DNA of 64,000 nt from Silene latifolia. Taxonomy: Eukaryota; Streptophyta; Magnoliopsida; Caryophyllales; Caryophyllaceae. Shown piece by piece: positions 45,656-55,570 of the stretch. A model generated the notes under the pieces. It ran no database searches and had not been told where the DNA came from. It saw nothing but the letters and a program-made list of their open reading frames with translations. Position 1 is the first letter of the stretch, and each line of letters starts with the position of its first letter. Made by a program: the position numbers and the translations under genes. Location: contig NC_133526.1 in assembly GCF_048544455.1 (NCBI RefSeq), positions 1,008,001 through 1,072,000 on the forward strand, written 5' to 3'.

Positions 45656-46485
45656 CTATTCCTCCATCTTTCCCTTGCCCTTGTCGTTCTTGTCATATTT
45701 CTTGTCACGACCTCGAGCCGGGCGCTCTTGCACCACTTCAGACCTAATCACCAACGGTCTTTCTCGAGGCCTGACTCTCCCGTTCTTGTCAACCACCATC
45801 TCTGCGGCAGGAGTAGTCTTTGATTTCTTCGAAGGATGAATGACTTGAAAGCGCTTCTTCTTCTTCTCCTTCGGTCAGATGTTTCTCTTTCTCTTTCTCT
45901 CCCTCGCGCACCTTGTAATCAACGGGCTCGCGCTTCCTCGCCTTTCGCTCTTCCGGGTTGCAGCCTTCCTCCACCTCAGATAAGAGTCCGACACCCACAA
46001 AGCATTGGAGGAGAAGCTCAAGAACCACATGTTTCTCTGGGCCCATTTCATAGCCCACTCTCTTCGGCTCTCGGTAGTCAACGCCATAGCAGATCTGCAT
46101 GGGACGGTGTCAAGCCTAGGGATCATCTCGCTTCAACCCAACTTGCCTCATCAATCTCTCGGGAAGATGCACACCATAAACTCCAATCCGGGGATGCGCA
46201 CGGACCTAGTGGGATCTAAAGAAGACACCCCGTGTGATGACTTGAGGTGCCACCACGGTACAACCCACCGATCAAAGGGCCGTCATCGATCTTTAGCTTG
46301 TTCTTCCAATAGTCGCAGACCGGTGAAGTCCACCATGTACAAAGTGTCCTCATCGAAATCATACGGGCATGATAGGAAAGTGCATGAACTGGGGGCTCAA
46401 GCAATCGGAGCCGTTCCATGAGCCAAACCTACCAAGACAGGTATTAGACACCAAAAAAAAAAAAAAAAAAAAAAAAAAACAAAAA

Positions 46486-46553
<68 letters not shown>

Positions 46554-47194
46554 TGTCTTTTACCTGTAGGATAACGGGACTTCCCAAGAGCGGCAAATCG
46601 CGGTTGGATTTCCTATTATCCAAACCCAAAATGATCTCCCTAAGCACGATAAGCCGGGCTCCCGCGCGCCTCCATTTGCTCAATAAGGCTCAAAAGGCGA
46701 GGATCACCTCTCAAGTCCTCATCAACATGTCCCCGAAAGACATACACATGCAACAAACGAAGCCAAATGCTCTCCTCCTAGCAACATAAGAGACAGTAGG
46801 GTCGGCCCCGTTGATGAATCGGTCTATAAAATCCAACATCCGCACGCCTTTCGGGGTAACAAGACGATCTACCTCGAGTCTAGTCAGTCCAAGCAAATCT
46901 CTGAACTTACTCTTATACCCTTGAGCAGTAGAAGGGATGGCAGGTAAGTGTTCGGGGTCCCACCCGCCAATAGCGACAATTTCCTCCCGGAAAAGGACAA
47001 ATATCACCTCCTGGAAAGGCGAATACATGATAATTTGGATCCCAATAATCAAGGCAAGCATCTAAGAACGGTTTCACTACCTTGATGAGTTTCAAACTCA
47101 ATAAAGACCCAAGATTATAAGCACCCATGTCGTGCTTTTCCGTGTTCGAAAACTCATTAGTCCATTCCTTCAAGCGAACCTCCAAAGTATTCAT
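45656..47194 (-). pseudogene. Antisense DUF7745-like gene carried by the Tat element
   Basis: Minus-strand start MNTLEVRLKEWTNEFSNTEK at 47194. The next part (LIKVVKPFLDACLDYWDP, then EIVAIGGWDPEHLPAIPS and SKFRDLLGLTRLEVDRL) matches the plant retroelement-associated domain I know as DUF7745. A register change near 46985 splits it. A long T-run (46550-46453 on this strand) sits in an apparent intron. The next exon has HALSYHARM...YWKNKLKIDDGPLIGGLYRG. The C-terminal part is charged and Lys/Glu-rich, ending KGKGKMEE and TAG at 45658-45656. Function unknown; not needed for transposition. A TATA box lies about 100 bp upstream (47300-47293). The domain name is moderately certain, the exon model only approximate. 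Confidence 0.6.
46453..46551. repeat. Long poly(A)/poly(T) tract
   Basis: About 99 bases, almost all A on the plus strand with two C interruptions. It lies in an apparent intron of the antisense DUF7745-like gene and is not next to any target duplication. Confidence 0.85.
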
Positions 47195-47292
47195 GATGAT
47201 AATTTTCTCTTGAAAATTTATTTTAGGAGTTTTAGGAGAAGCGACGAAGAAAAGACGGAAGAATTATATGATTCAAAGCTTCGGCGACGCTT

Positions 47293-47300
47293 CTATTTAT
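47293..47300 (-). promoter_or_regulatory. TATA box of the antisense DUF7745-like gene
   Basis: Minus strand reads TATAAATA in the context TTAGTATAAATAGAAGC, nearly the same as in the Tat LTR promoter. It is about 100 bp before the start codon and just downstream (on this strand) of a GC-palindrome module at 47344-47408. Confidence 0.55.
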
Positions 47301-47343
47301 ACTAATTTGTCGTTTCCAAAATCCGTCGAAACAAACCCATCGG

Positions 47344-47408
47344 GAACAGCAGGCGCGGCGCTGCTGCGCCTCTTCAAAGGGACGCAGCTCATGCCGCGCT
47401 CTTCCCCA
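47344..47408. repeat. GC-rich paired palindrome module, copy next to the DUF7745-like gene
   Basis: Two adjacent units of the form GACGCAGC-n-GCTGCGCCTCTTC, here with some changes (CAGGCGCGGCGCTGCTGCGC, then GACGCAGCTCATGCCGCGC). The same module occurs in the LTRs and at 51313-51375. Confidence 0.65.
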
Positions 47409-48001
47409 TGCTCACTAATGTGATTTCCGCGTTTGGATCTTTCCTAATTCTATAACACGCGTGATTTCCTATTCCTATGGGATTTTATTTTGGTAAACTA
47501 CGGAAGTTTACCATGTTTTGGAATTTCCTAATTTCGCGGGCACGCATTTCGAGGCGACATTGACATTTTCGCCATTTTATCACATTTGTGTATTTAATTG
47601 TCCATTTAATTCTTTTTATTATTCAAACATTTATATATTTATTTCATTTTCTTAATTTCTTTTCCTACATTTTCTAACTTATAAATTTCTTTTTTCTTTT
47701 TTTTTTTTTTTTTTTTTTCGGGGTAACCCTCCCTACCGTCCGGTCATTTCCGGTCATTTCCAAAAAATTTTTGCATTTTTGCGTTTCTTTTGAGTCTCAT
47801 TGTGCGCTAATTAAAGGCCTTATGTGTATATAAAATGTATGAATCGCGTGATTTTCCATGTAAATTTCGGCAACGTAACGGCATAAACCGTTATCCACCA
47901 AAACCTGTTCAAAGAACTAACCCGCAGTACAAACAAACAACCCAACAAAGAAAGGCACTCGGGCCATCATATGTACAACAAAAAGCAAATATACAAGAAA
48001 G

Positions 48002-48100
48002 CGGGGGCTCGCGCCCGAACAAGTCCAGATGCACAAGCAAACTGGGGGCTTGCGCCCCGACCAAATCAAAAATCCAAGAAAGCTGGGGGCTCGCGCCCCG
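48002..48100. repeat. Three copies of a GGGGCTCGCGCCCC palindrome
   Basis: Near-perfect self-complementary units at about 48003-48016, 48043-48058 and 48085-48099, about 40 bases apart, each followed by a CGAAC/CGACC-type phrase. They lie 60-160 bp past the stop codon of the antisense PMD gene, in its 3' flank. Confidence 0.75.
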
Positions 48101-48157
48101 AACCAAGTCCGAAAATGTTTCAAAATCAAAATGTACAAATCTACAAAACTACACAAG

Positions 48158-50593
48158 CTACTGCTGGACACCCTCCAACTCAAAGAACTCTCGCCATCGA
48201 GCGGCGATCTCGGCATCCCGAAACTCGAGCTCCCTCGACAAGCGAGCCGTCTCCTCCCGAGCCCGGGCCAACTCTCGTCCGACTCATTGTCACCACCTGC
48301 AAACAAGAACGAATTGTCTCATGTCAATCAACTCAATTGGAAAACCAAAAAAATCAAAAGAAGAAGATCGAAAAATGGGTATAAAGGTTCATACCTGACG
48401 ACCTCGACCGCCGACGAGTGCCTCAATGGCCGTAGCTCGTAGCCGGTTGGCCACCCTCCATAGTGCCACGAACCGAGATGGCGCGACTCGCATTTCAAAA
48501 AAGAAACTCTCAAAGAAATTAAACAAATTCAGTCAAACGTGTTCTTACACGAAAACCATGCAAAATGGGAGCTCACCCTCCGAATCGATCTTGCCATCAT
48601 CTAGGCCAAGATCCGTCACAGCTACGTCAAAGTCACGCAGCTCGGAGATCGTCGTCCTCCCAGTAGCGTCAGTGTACTCGAGGGTCTCGGGGTACTCTGG
48701 GGGCTCGATGCCCGCCGCCTCAACCTCCTGAAAAGACAAATAGCTCTCATCAATCGACGATCTTTCGTCGCAAGTCTCGAAAATCAAATCAACAAGAAAA
48801 TAAACGATACTCACCACTACCGGCCAATAGGCCAACCTCCCGTAAAGGAACGCTGAGTAATCCTCCTCAGGGAGAAGAAGGTCGTCGCCACCGACACCGG
48901 CCAAGTCCGCCTCCTCTCGGCCTCGGAGGGCTCCCCGAACATCGTCCTAGGAGGATCGACGGAACCGTCAACGCACCCCGAAAGCACCGACGAGCTAACC
49001 GCTCGCCCGGATACCATACAGACCCATCGACGTCCACAACAAAGAGCCGACTCGAGCTCCTAGGACGAAGGGTCTCGGAACAAAGGGAGGCGCTCCAGCG
49101 TACTCCGCCCAAGGTCGGGGCACCCACTGTGACAATATGAAGGCAAAGGTCATTCCTATGATCAATTGAAAACAAAATATGAGAAGATGTGAATGAATAC
49201 AAATGGGATACTCACGCTGCTCAGCTGAAGGGCGTTCACGTCCCGCCGGTAGACGTTGTGAGAAGAACGCTTGCTCTTCGTCCGGCACATGACCCAATCC
49301 CTCACCACGGGATAGGCCCTCTCCAACGGCTCCGTCCTCTTGGGCGCGAGGCCCGGAAAGTAGGAGTACACCCACGCCTGTAAAGCAAAATGGTCAATGA
49401 CGATCTTTGATAAAAGAAAGGAATTTACGTTGATCCAAAGGAAGGTTCATACCTCCAACAGTAGCCCAGGTCCGACAGCGCCAGGAGAAGTCCCCTTCTC
49501 CATCAACTCCGGACGAACCATGGCCCTCATAAAGCGGAGGAGGACCGCAAAACCAACCCGGGACCCCCCCAACGCCCTAAGGAACTCGGGTCGAAAAAGA
49601 AAGGGGAGAAGCTTCGTCGACAGCCTCTCACCCTTGTCTCCGAGGTAAATCGAAGACAAGAACCACCAAAGCCACGTACGGCCCTCTCTCGGCTACCCAG
49701 ACAAGGAGGAGGGGCCGTCTCCCTCCCATCGATCACCACCGATCTGGGGTCTTCCCCGCAAAGTAATCTCGAACATAGGTACTGGGTACCAAACCCGCAC
49801 ACGCAACAGCCTTCGGCGACAAGTTCCGGCCGATCAACCTCCTCGCCTCGGCCGAGTCCGCCCTCGTGCCGCCTCTCGGCCACACCATCTCCTCGATCCC
49901 GCACGGCAGACCAGAAATCATGCCGTAGTCCTCCAAGGTGACTCCCACCTCACCAAAAGGCAGGTGAAATGTGGAAGTCGTATCCCAGAATCGATCCAAG
50001 AAAGCGCGGACCAGGCTAAGGTTGGCCCGCAACTTCCTCTCACGATATCCCTCCAAACTCGAACCGAGGGACCAAACGCTCCACGCTCGATCATGGCCCT
50101 CTCCTCCTCCGACAGCCGCTCGTAATGCTCCATCGCCGTCGTATACCCCGAGAACGACCGGATGTTCCCGGCCTCCTATTAAAATTTGAAACAAAGCTAT
50201 CTTTAGTTTTGGAATAAGTTTGGAAGAGATTTGAACAAAAATGGAAAAGGATAGGTAATGAGTTAGGGAATTCCTATTTACCAAGCTCTTCACCGTCCTG
50301 TAGGACAAGTGACCCTCTGCAGCCCACACAAGGTGCCTACTCTCCCAGGTCTCAGCCCACGCAGGAGCACCTCTCAGCTGGCGACCCCCTCGTCCGAGGT
50401 GGGCCCGTCTCGGAATCTCCTCCTCGTCAGCAGCCTCCTCCTCGGGGACCTCCTCTGCAGCAGCCATCACCGCGGCGGTGAAGGCCTGCTCTAAAGCCTC
50501 CTCAACAACAGCGGCGTCTACGTCCATAGGATCTCTCCCAGAAGTAGAAGCATCGTCACCTGCAACGAGTAAGGCAAATCCAGGCCGCGTCAC
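48158..50593 (-). CDS. Antisense plant mobile domain (PMD) gene carried by the Tat element, about 7 exons
   Basis: Proposed exons (minus): 50593-50282, 50175-49453, 49377-49216, 49126-48815, 48727-48577, about 48515-48395 and 48296-48158. Most junctions are GT-AG. Exon 1 encodes an acidic Ala/Glu-rich N-terminus and GHLSYRTVKSL. Exon 2 has the PMD signature STFHLPFGEVGVTLEDYGMI, then SGLPCGIEEMVWP and later FMRAMVRPELMEKGTSPGAV. Exon 3 has VYSYFPGLAPKRTEPLERAY and exon 4 QWVPRPWAEYAG and DYSAFLYGRLAYWPVV. The last exon gives a coiled coil (ARAREETARLSRELEFRD), ending VQQ and TAG. PMD proteins (MAIN/MAIL family) are nuclear and linked to silencing; related domains are known inside plant retrotransposons. 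Register changes in exons 2 and 4 (near 50045 and 49000) suggest decay or consensus errors. Confidence 0.68.
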
Positions 50594-51312
50594 ATGACGA
50601 CAAGCCCTTGTTAAGTAGTTTTCGAGCCTTCAAGGCCCAGAAATCGCCCCTTTCCGGCCATCCTTGGCCATATTCCCACCAAATCAATCACTCATGTGAT
50701 GGATAGGGTCAAGTCAAGTCAAAGTCAAAACCTAGTTCCAAGTTCGGGTCGAAAATTCGGCAGCATTTCGCTATAATGGCGATTATGCCCTAAAAGGTGT
50801 CCTGCAAAAGTTGTCACAAACCAAACTTCCGAGATGACAGGAAGTTTACCCATCATCCAAGGGTCCCTACTATCAAATTTCATCACAAATGGGCAATCCT
50901 AAGGCCATTTTCGAAGCAATTTTCGATCTAGTCATGAAACCGTCTCAAAATTCGCTCAAGGGCTCAAAACTTGATGAAAATTCGAAGTAAATACATGGTT
51001 ATGTTCCTAACATTGCCTACTACTCGTTTCTAGTATCAATTTGGCATGAAAAATTCATTTGGGGGAAAAGCCCCAAATTTTCGATCAAAAGGGTCGAAAA
51101 CCCTAATGTTCGCGGCTCAAAATTCGACAAATATGGAAGATTAATGCAAGATTAAAGCACATACCTCGATTAGTCATATTTTAAGCAAGCTTTTGAATCC
51201 AACCTTGATAGAAATGGTGAAGATTTGAGAGAGAAATTGAAGAATTTGTGTTTCGAAATAATGAAATAAAACCTTTCTGATTTCGCGTTTTTTACGCGGA
51301 ATTGCTGAATTG
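50594..51312 (-). promoter_or_regulatory. Upstream leader/promoter region of the antisense PMD gene
   Basis: AT-richer and free of long frames. On the minus strand it runs from the palindrome module through a T/C-rich leader to the PMD start codon. No clear TATA box was found. Confidence 0.35.
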
Positions 51313-51375
51313 GGGAACAGACGCAGCAGGCGCTGCGCCTCTCCCAAGAGACGCAGCTCTTGCTGCGCCTCTTCC
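51313..51375. repeat. GC-rich paired palindrome module upstream of the PMD gene
   Basis: It reads ACAGACGCAGCAGGCGCTGC, then GCCTCTCCCAAGAGACGCAG and CTCTTGCTGCGCCTCTTCC: the best-preserved two-unit copy outside the LTRs. Confidence 0.75.
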
Positions 51376-51524
51376 TTTTGTTCCCTCCTTGCGGGTTTTC
51401 AAAAATCCGTTATGAGTTCGTTAGTCGTGGGCCCATCTTTGGTGCGCCTCTTCTTCAATGCTATTATGTTCTTTTGGTCCGTTTCGACGATTTTCTTTCG
51501 TTCCGGCCCACGTTTTATCCAGCG

Positions 51525-51720
51525 CGACAATATTTCGCAGTATTGTCCGAGTTCATTTTATCCCGCACAGCAGTATTTCGCAGTATTGCTCAACCATTTT
51601 GGCGCAGTAGTATTTTGCAGTACTGCTCACCCGAGACTTTCTTTCATGACGATTCAGATGTTCCTAGTCGTCAAATCATTTTATCCGGCGCAGTAGTATT
51701 TTGCAGTACTGCTCATTCGA
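51525..51720. repeat. Four hairpin-forming CAGTA/TACTG repeats
   Basis: Units resembling GCAGTAGTATTTTGCAGTAC followed by TGCTC recur at about 51527, 51569, 51604 and 51697. They are separated by ATTTTATCC-type spacers and by GACGATNNAGATGTTCCTNG phrases (about 51649 and 51733). Each unit is partly self-complementary. Confidence 0.7.
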
Positions 51721-51740
51721 AGTTTCCCCTACGACGATCA

Positions 51741-52150
51741 AGATGTTCCTCGTCGTCGATATGTCCCCAACATGAGTTCGCTTGAGACCGACGCAAGCAG
51801 ATTCAACTTCCAAATTTCGCCGGACCCGCTCGAGACCGACGCAGCGGATCCCCAGCGGCTTCTACCGACGTCCCTGCTTGTTTTCAATATCTCTTATTCC
51901 CCGCGAAGTTCGATTAAGTCTCAGGTATGGTCTCTTCTTATGGCTGGCGAGCCTCCTTACGTAGTCTAATGGACTTTAAACGACCCTCCCCGATAGTCGA
52001 CAGACTCTAAAATGTTCCCGACGACAGGTCCTTGGCTCAGACCCCTTGAGCCGCCTCGCGTCGCCATAGTCGTCAGGTTGTAATCTTCGATTGACCTGAT
52101 GGCTATACTTTGACTTTCGCCTTGTCCAAGCCTCGGTCAAAGTGGGGCTC
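51741..52150. other. Region before the 3' LTR of the Tat element
   Basis: It contains two GAGACCGACGCAG-type phrases (about 51783 and 51832). It ends with the purine-rich AAGTGGGGCT (52141-52150), the likely polypurine tract. No protein is recognised. Confidence 0.5.
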
Positions 52151-54550
52151 AGAGACACCTCGTTTCTGCACCCCTCGCAAACCACCCAGTGATGATTGGG
52201 CCGCATGTTTGATTCGCGGAACGATTAGTGACAGTTCGTAAGATTATCGTCAAGTGATTGCTCAAATATAAATGTCAACCTCTTAGTTGTCATCTACGTG
52301 CCGATACGGTCGTTTTGGCGATAATTAGAGTACATTCGAGTCCGGTCAAAAACCGTCTCCATTTTCTCGATAGCCGTTAAATCCCGAGTCAGAATGTTCT
52401 GGAATGTTCCGGATATTTCTATTCCATATTCATCAAATTTTATCTTTTGGCAAATAATATCCCGTAATATTTAAAAGATAATCGAATAAATCCGTCCTAC
52501 CATAACTTAAACGCGGAGATTCTTTCTTAGCGGAGGAAACCTCCTCGGGGAACGACGCAAGGCAGTCTGCGCCTCTTCCAAGAGACGCAGTGGTCGTCGC
52601 GCGCCTTTCCCGAGCCCTTCTTTGCATGATTTACGTATCTTTTTTATATCTTTCCGAGATTCACTTCCAAAGAGTCTCCGAAACCCTATTCCTTCACGTG
52701 ATTAGTATAAATAGGAGCCTTCGTTCCTCATATTTCTCACGCGAGTGTCCGCCCTTCTCTTCTCCCTTTGCATTCTAGACTTCGTTCTTACTAATTGGCG
52801 CCTACGTGCTTGGACTTCCGACCACGTAAGCTCGGATCTTTCCGGGTACCAGCCTCTCCGTTGCATGACCGACCAATTTGACCAACTACACTTAATCAAC
52901 TTTAATTAATCAATCGTTTTCCTCTTACGAGGGCACTCTTTCCTTGCATTCGCGTCGAGCATTCACTAATCGATCTTCTTAGTTCTTCTCGTTCCGTCAA
53001 CATGTAAGTCTGAGGGTGTATAATTCCTTTTGTTTATTGCATTTAATTACTGTATAACAATTGTAAGGTTTATGTCGAAAGCACCTCATTAAAACCGATT
53101 TCTAAAAACCGTCTTTAAAACTCGTTTTGCGGATTTCCGAGAAAGATGACAATCGAGAAAAGACGCGCAAAGAATCGCTGCGCCTCTTCAAAGGAGCGCA
53201 CACTGCTGCGCCTCTTTGTGAGGCTGCCGCAGTTCCTGCTTCTTTTCTTCTTCCTCCGTCCTCTGCAATTCGTATCAAATTTATTTGTTTTGTTTGTTCG
53301 TCTGTTAATTCTCCGTCATAAAATCATAATAATTAGCATGTATATTGTATCATATATTTCATCATTCATTCACATGTTTAATTCATCTAATCTGACTTAA
53401 ATCCCAAGTAATTCATATTTGCGGGTTTTCGTCACTAATATTCAATTCGAGTTCTAGGGATTCAATTCGTTCATGTTGAGTTTAAGGATTCATTGTTGAT
53501 ATATTTTTCATCATGTTCATTGTTAATCCGCCATCAATTCATCATGTTTAGTTAATTATTCGCTTGTTTGGTTCGTTCGTTAACATCGACCCTTCACATG
53601 TTTAATCTGTCTTTGTCTCCGTTTCATCCATGTTTATTGTTTTTATGACTCAATCATATGTTAAATAATCTGTAAATCACTTTCATCCGAATAAATAATT
53701 AAATCAATCCATTAAATTCACCAATTAACGTTAACAATTGCGCTTCCGCTTCACGATCGAGTTCGTCCTTGGAACAGACGCAAAGAATCGCTGCGCCTCT
53801 TCAAAAGGGCGCGATTACTCGCCGCGCTGTTCCAGGGACGACTTACGTCCGAACTCCTTTTCGCCTTGACCTAGATTAATTAGTTTACGTATCAATTAAC
53901 TAATATTCGTAATATCGCTAATTCCTGTTCGTTAATTTGTTATTTTATTCTTTTGTTCCTTTTTATCAAATTATCCGTTTTAAAGGTATTTTCGACATAA
54001 ACCGCCTAATCCAATGTAATTAATGTAACTTCCATTATTGTAATTTATTTATTTCATTGTTTTGTATGCTTCCACATGTAATTCAATATTAAATCCTATT
54101 TCGACCCTAATTGTTTGCTAATTAATTGTTAACCGACTTAGCTAATTTCACATGTTAGGGTTAATCTATTGGATGTTGCATTGCATGCATATAGCCGACG
54201 ATATATCGAGTACGAATAAACTCCCTAATCATTAGTAGAGGCCGCTATCGAGGCGGGCGGGATTAGGTGTTCGATCAAAAGAGCTTCCTAATACGTACCC
54301 TCACCCCTTACTCCAGATCTCCGTGAGCACCCGTGTTCATTGGCATCCGCGAGAGTCATTCTAGACATAGAATGCTAAGGGTAACGATTGCTTAGTGTTC
54401 ATGTCACTACTTTGTGTCTTGACATGACACGAGGTATTCGAACGGTTCCAATTTCCCACAAAAATTGGTGGCGACTCCATACAAAATGCAAACGCTTGTT
54501 TTCGAGCCCCTTCACTCCCAAGCGCCCCCGTGGGCGGCCCGCTGTCCACA
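52151..54550 (+). repeat. 3' LTR of the Tat element
   Basis: About 2.4 kb. It begins CAGAGACACC where the 5' LTR has TGTAGACACC and ends GCTGTCCACA, before the CATGG duplication. Long stretches are identical to the 5' LTR. Differences concentrate in the GC-palindrome patches and at CAG/CTG sites. Confidence 0.85.
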
Positions 54551-54555
54551 CATGG

Positions 54556-54644
54556 ACAGTCAGAGCTCACCGAGGATGTCTCACTGAAGCACCGTTCAAG
54601 ATTTTTGTGTTGCCGAGGGCGGCAACAGATTAGGTGGGGGAGAG
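54556..54644 (+). other. Remaining 3' internal part of the outer gypsy element
   Basis: It carries about 25 codons that continue the outer frame after NTAW, and a polypurine tract (AGGTGGGGGAGAG, 54632-54644) directly before the 3' LTR. Confidence 0.75.
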
Positions 54645-55183
54645 TGTGACGATCCGCACACTTGAACCCTTAGATTTATTTTGCTTATGTAATTTCATTT
54701 CCTTTGTACATTTGTAGTAAGTATTTTCTTAGTAGTTTTAGAATAGGTTTCCATAAATAGGTATATCGCTATTCTGAACTAAACTTGTAAATTCAATGTT
54801 TCCTGCTACCAGGATGTAATAATCAAATTTCCCTCTTTAGGGAGTACTAGTGAATGAAAATCTACTTCCTACCTTGTGCCTTCGTATTGCTTGTTGTTGC
54901 TTTGTTGTGAACGACTTTTAGCCTTCACTTTTCTAACAAGCCGTGTTTGTGGGATCGACACTAGGATCCCGACTCACACCCCCGAGACCGATTACGAATG
55001 CCTAGTGCTTGACAAACACTAGTGCTTGACGCTCTCGTTGCAATCCTGTCGAGTGTTGCCGAGACCCGAGTATCGTGCTAGTGAGTGATCCTTCACTAGT
55101 TCGAAGATCCTTGTCGCTTGCATCTTGCCTTGAGACGGGCAAGGGTGCGCGCCACGGTCCGGCAAAAGTAGCGGACCGTGACA
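54645..55183 (+). repeat. 3' LTR of the outer gypsy element
   Basis: 539 bp, the same length as the 5' LTR. The two differences I saw are T/C at the ATATCGTTATT site and T/C at the CTTCATTAG site. Confidence 0.93.
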
Positions 55184-55188
55184 CTGAG

Positions 55189-55299
55189 GCAGTAGGAGGA
55201 AAGGTGCGTAGTGATTGAAAGTGACTAGGATAAAAAAAGTAACTTAATGAAAATTGATCTGAAGAGGAAGAAGAAAAAGCGAGGTACACCACTCTATAT
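55189..55299 (-). promoter_or_regulatory. Possible displaced promoter/leader of the RADIALIS-like gene
   Basis: On the minus strand TATATATA (about 55299-55291) is followed by a T/C-rich leader that joins 32312 when the outer gypsy element is ignored. Without the gypsy element, the 154-bp MITE and the TRIM, this TATA box lies about 290 bases upstream of the RADIALIS-like ATG. This is an inference from spacing only. Confidence 0.3.
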
Positions 55300-55570
55300 A
55301 TAGGACTAGGAAAAAAGTAACTTAAAAGACAAATTGCTAAAAAAATGACAAATTGATAAAAAAAAATGAAAAACTGTGATAAATTGATCGAAAAACTAAA
55401 ACCTTATTTAATTTACTATTTTTACATTTAAATTTGATCAAAGTACCCTTGCGTAAATTAAATTAATGATCCAATTAAAACACAAATCGAAAACTTGGTA
55501 AATAAGGTAATATGAGTAGTCTCAGTAGTCAGTCCCTCCGTACCGGTCAATCGAAAACGGGTAAATAAGG

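Larger units (their letters stand above)
35171..54550 (+). mobile_element. Tat-lineage Ty3/gypsy retrotransposon with two antisense genes
   Basis: 19,380 bp nested in the outer gypsy element, with target duplication CATGG (35166-35170 and 54551-54555). It has 2.4-kb LTRs, a tRNA-Arg-type primer site, gag, and pol with protease, RT, RNase H, a second archaeal-type RNase H and integrase. A 7-kb region between pol and the 3' LTR carries two antisense multi-exon genes. The dual RNase H, long LTRs and extra antisense frames fit the Tat (Ogre/Retand-like) lineage. Pol has at least three frameshifts in this copy. Confidence 0.9.
32313..55183 (+). mobile_element. Non-autonomous gag-protease Ty3/gypsy element, split by a nested element
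   Basis: LTRs 32313-32851 and 54645-55183 are both 539 bp (TGTGACGATCC...CCGTGACA) and flanked by CTGAG (32308-32312 and 55184-55188). I saw only two C/T differences between the LTRs, so the insertion is recent. Without the nested Tat element the internal region is only about 2.4 kb and encodes gag, protease and a tail. There is no RT, RNase H or integrase. This matches TR-GAG-type elements, which depend on enzymes from an autonomous relative. Confidence 0.9.

Noticed and set aside
46453-46551. Long A-run as a poly(A) tail of a retroposed gene
   Set aside because: No target duplication flanks it, and the neighbouring exons belong to an antisense gene that continues on both sides.
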